Under the pieces are notes generated by a model that saw only the letters and a list, made by a program, of their open reading frames with translations, made no database searches and had not been told where the DNA came from. Shown here in pieces: positions 41,451-43,127 of a stretch of 43,127 bases of DNA. The DNA comes from Russula earlei. Taxonomy: Eukaryota > Basidiomycota > Agaricomycetes > Russulales > Russulaceae. The translations under genes were made by a program, and so were the position numbers. The stretch spans positions 1-43,127 of the forward strand of contig JAGFNK010000442.1 of assembly GCA_025769875.1 (NCBI GenBank), read 5' to 3'. Each line of letters begins with the position of its first letter. Positions within the stretch are counted from its first letter, which is position 1.

Positions 41451-42140
41451 ATTCTGAAGATGGCCTCTGCTTCATCGCAGAGCATTTCTAAGAGCTTGGT
41501 ATCTATTGTTTGGCATGGTGGCATTTGCCCTCCTGGCTGTGGCTGACATTGCGGCAATGGTCAACATTGCAGCTGTGACAGTTGTTGTTGGTTGAGTGGT
41601 TGTGGTAGTGGCCATAACTGTGGCCATGGTGTTTGTTCTCTGATGGGGAAGCACTGATAAGGGTAGGTTGCTGGGAAGAATACAGTGGGGGTGAGGGTGT
41701 CATTGTCATTTGGTCTGATGATGTCTGGTCTGAGGTTGTCAGGGATAGGTGCGTTTCGTATGTCTCGTCTGGTATTGGTTTCCTCTTCAATAGTTTCTGT
41801 GCTAGCTGGCTCTGACTGTTTGTCATCCATATTTTCTCCAGCTTTAGTTTCGTCAAGATTGTCTTGTGTGTCAAGGTTGTAGCGGTTCAAATCCTCTTGT
41901 TCTTCCCTGAGGTATCGTCTTCCGTTTTCGTCTTCAAAGATCTCATACCAGGTGTCTGCTCCATAGTAGACTGGTGTGGTAAGGTCGTCAAATACTTGTC
42001 CTCCTGATGGATGAGTAATGTAGTAGCCTAGTGCTTGTTTGTTCTCTTCGGGTCCAATCCAATACATTACATTCGCGTGTTGAATGGTGTAGTGAGCCTA
42101 TTCTGTGGCAGGTAAATCCATTCCCTGCGTGACTGAAAGA

Positions 42141-42153
42141 AAGTCGAATCTAA
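42141..42153 (-). other. Primer-binding site of Gypsy-A, complementary to its own LTR
   Basis: Directly after the 5' LTR the minus strand reads TTAGATTCGACTT. The complement of its last 11 bases occurs in the LTR 34 nt after TATATAAA (42286-42276), with one difference at a CpG; the 3' LTR differs at the other base of the same CpG. The ancestral match was thus 11 of 11. Confidence 0.65.
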
Positions 42154-42508
42154 TGTCACCACCGTCGGGTCAGATGATGATTGATTAGATCCATTGAGCA
42201 TTTGATGGTTAGAGTTAACTGGTAGTCAAGCAGTTAATGAGAAGAAAGGAATTGATTGTCTGGTAACTAGACAGGAGATTCAACTTGGCCTCTTAATGAG
42301 ACTCTTGTACGGTTTATATACCTGCGAGAATACCTAGGACTTAGTGGTACATTCGAGAGCGAGAGCTTTGGGAGAATCGTATGGAAGGCTGGGGAATAGT
42401 CAACACGCAGGAGGAAAAGACAAGTAGCTACGACGCGTGACTGGAACGTTCGAAAATTTACCATACACGGCTCTTCCCTTTACACCCCCTGTGGACACGC
42501 GGGTGTCA
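42154..42508 (-). repeat. 5' LTR of Gypsy-A
   Basis: 355 bp, partner of 13004-13355. TATATAAA on the minus strand at 42320-42313 and the putative self-primer at 42286-42276. Right flank ATATT (42509-42513) is the TSD. Confidence 0.93.
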
Positions 42509-42513
42509 ATATT

Positions 42514-42868
42514 ATTGCTAGTCCCAGTGGCCGCAGCTGCTCACTGTTTGACTGGGATACGCCTCTGCGCTTTGGCCTCAGTTTATCATCGCTCTTGCCA
42601 AAGTTCGCACCACCTCGGTCAAATAGTTGTCATATGGGATTCCCATGCTGTCGCGCGGGAGACGTCCGCATTGTATTTTTTTTTTGGGTCTCTAGGATGA
42701 TCGATTGGCATCTGAATTGCTGCACAGCTGAACCTAAACCCGTTCTATGGTGTCACGTGGGGCACAGTGCTGTGTTAATGACTCGACCGACCACATCCCC
42801 ATATCGCCTGCGCCGTCATTCATCATCGCCTACATTCCGCCCACGTACGATAGACACATTGCACATCC
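42514..42868. other. Host sequence upstream of phosphoglycerate mutase copy 2
   Basis: This continues the ancestral locus from 13003. From about 42775 it matches 6655-6746 upstream of copy 1 (CATCATCGCCTACA, CCACGTACGATAG), so the duplication includes the promoter-proximal region. No other gene is seen. Confidence 0.7.
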
Positions 42869-43127
42869 ATGGGGACAGTCCGTATCTTCATCGCACGGCA
42901 CGGAGAAACGGAAAGGAAGAGAACAAGCAGGGGATAATCCAGGGACATCTTGATACGGCTCTCAATCTTGAAGGCGAGAAGCAGGCAGACCTAGTAGCAA
43001 AGGCGTTGAAAGATGTCCCGTTCGACGCCTGCTACTCCAGCGACCTCCGGCGTGCGGCGGAGATACTGCGAAGCGAATCTAGTGTATCACGACGGAGTGG
43101 AGTTACAGACACAAACTGCGTTGCGAG
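42869..43127 (+). pseudogene. Phosphoglycerate mutase-like histidine phosphatase, copy 2 (frameshifted, runs off the window)
   Basis: MGTVRIFIARHGETE keeps the full RHGE motif lost in copy 1. Directly after it four extra bases (a short GGAA/AAGG repeat, near 42912) shift the frame, which ends at TAA within 15 codons. Downstream the other frame continues as in copy 1 (GIIQGHLDTALN, DACYSSDLRRAAE), with a second frame problem shared with copy 1 near 43060. It continues past the window end, so the C-terminal half cannot be judged. Confidence 0.82.

Larger units (their letters stand above)
38786..42067 (-). pseudogene. Gypsy-A gag (broken, with expanded collagen-like repeat and LTR E3)
   Basis: ATG 42067 opens MYWIGPEENKQALGYY, then ADTWYEIFEDENGRRYLREE, an acidic region, TGA 41561-41563, and in the same frame [16 protein letters not shown] leading into Gly-Gly-Pro repeats. 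After LTR E3 come NANLPQILVPQPAPGD, the capsid domain (WEQFLHKFQQQFQDTG, LTSQNMNSYDNIKQC) and the CCHC knuckle CFECGQIGHFACDC (about 39035). Gag ends at TAA 38786. TGA also occurs at 39829-39831 (FEGD then TGA) and 39745-39747. The order matches Gypsy-B gag, including the Gly/Pro tract. Confidence 0.88.
13004..42508 (-). mobile_element. Ty3/Gypsy retrotransposon Gypsy-A, complete but expanded to 29.5 kb by nested insertions
   Basis: Two homologous ~353-bp LTRs lie at 13004-13355 and 42154-42508, with identical 5-bp flanks ATATT outside both (12999-13003, 42509-42513). On the minus strand the order is LTR, self-complementary primer site, gag, protease, reverse transcriptase, RNase H, integrase with chromodomain, a third ORF, a purine-rich tract, LTR. 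Subtracting hAT-2, LTR F, solo LTR B2, LTR D1, LTR C2, Gypsy-B and LTR E3 leaves about 7.4 kb, a normal Gypsy size. Many TGA stops show it is dead. It is the oldest layer of the nest. Confidence 0.93.

Noticed and set aside
40738..41557. Several overlapping collagen-like ORFs on both strands
   Set aside because: They are translations of one 18-bp repeat in different frames; only the minus-strand Gly-Gly-Pro frame is part of gag.
406..41563. In-frame TGA codons as reassigned (Trp or selenocysteine) codons
   Set aside because: They occur in arginine or variable positions of dead elements, alongside frameshifts, and TGA also ends intact frames normally. Decay explains them better.

Overview
This is a eukaryotic window, almost certainly from a filamentous fungus and probably an agaricomycete. 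The evidence is short spliceosomal introns (49-59 bp, with CTAAY-type branch sites), chromodomain Ty3/Gypsy elements with TGT...ACA LTRs, a BED/zinc-finger hAT transposase of the kind common in mushroom genomes, and decay by CpG to TpG. Only two kinds of host gene are visible: one small secreted-protein gene (6109-6548) and two damaged tandem copies of a phosphoglycerate mutase/histidine-phosphatase gene (6747-7451 and 42869 to the window end). The rest is mobile DNA.

Layout. (1) 1-4434: a decayed minus-strand Gypsy element (Gypsy-C), cut by two LTR insertions, followed by a Harbinger-like MITE (4460-4991). (2) 4995-7564: host-like sequence with the secreted-protein gene and phosphoglycerate mutase copy 1. 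(3) 7565-12780: a hAT transposon (hAT-1) with a perfect 8-bp target-site duplication (TSD), broken and carrying a solo LTR. (4) 13004-42508: one minus-strand Gypsy element (Gypsy-A) bounded by two ~353-bp LTRs and the TSD ATATT. It is about 7.4 kb long once insertions are subtracted, but is now 29.5 kb because at least seven elements landed in it. These include a second complete Gypsy (Gypsy-B, 23028-37465, plus strand, TSD TTTGG), which itself holds a complete Copia (27121-32402, minus strand, TSD CATGG) and a solo LTR (TSD AAGAT). A solo LTR of family C (TSD AATAA) holds a solo LTR of family D (TSD CACCC), and a non-autonomous hAT (TSD TTGGGGAC) holds another family D LTR (TSD GCATG). (5) 42514-43127: host sequence again, with the second phosphoglycerate mutase copy. 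Without the insertions the two copies would lie about 0.7 kb apart.

Several mechanistic signals can be read directly. In both Gypsy-A and Gypsy-B the primer-binding site next to the 5' LTR is complementary to a stretch of the same LTR 34 nt downstream of a TATA box, which suggests Tf1-style self-priming. The Gypsy-B gag ends in a canonical -1 slippery heptamer followed by a stem-loop, and pol is open in the -1 frame. The Copia primer-binding site matches the anticodon arm of initiator tRNA-Met. Gypsy-A has a third ORF after the chromodomain integrase that resembles a C-terminal extension of the Gypsy-B polyprotein. At least 21 premature stops are TGA, most at arginine positions of recognisable domains (CGA to TGA), which points to cytosine-methylation decay. 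Nearly every retroelement insertion is antisense to its host element.
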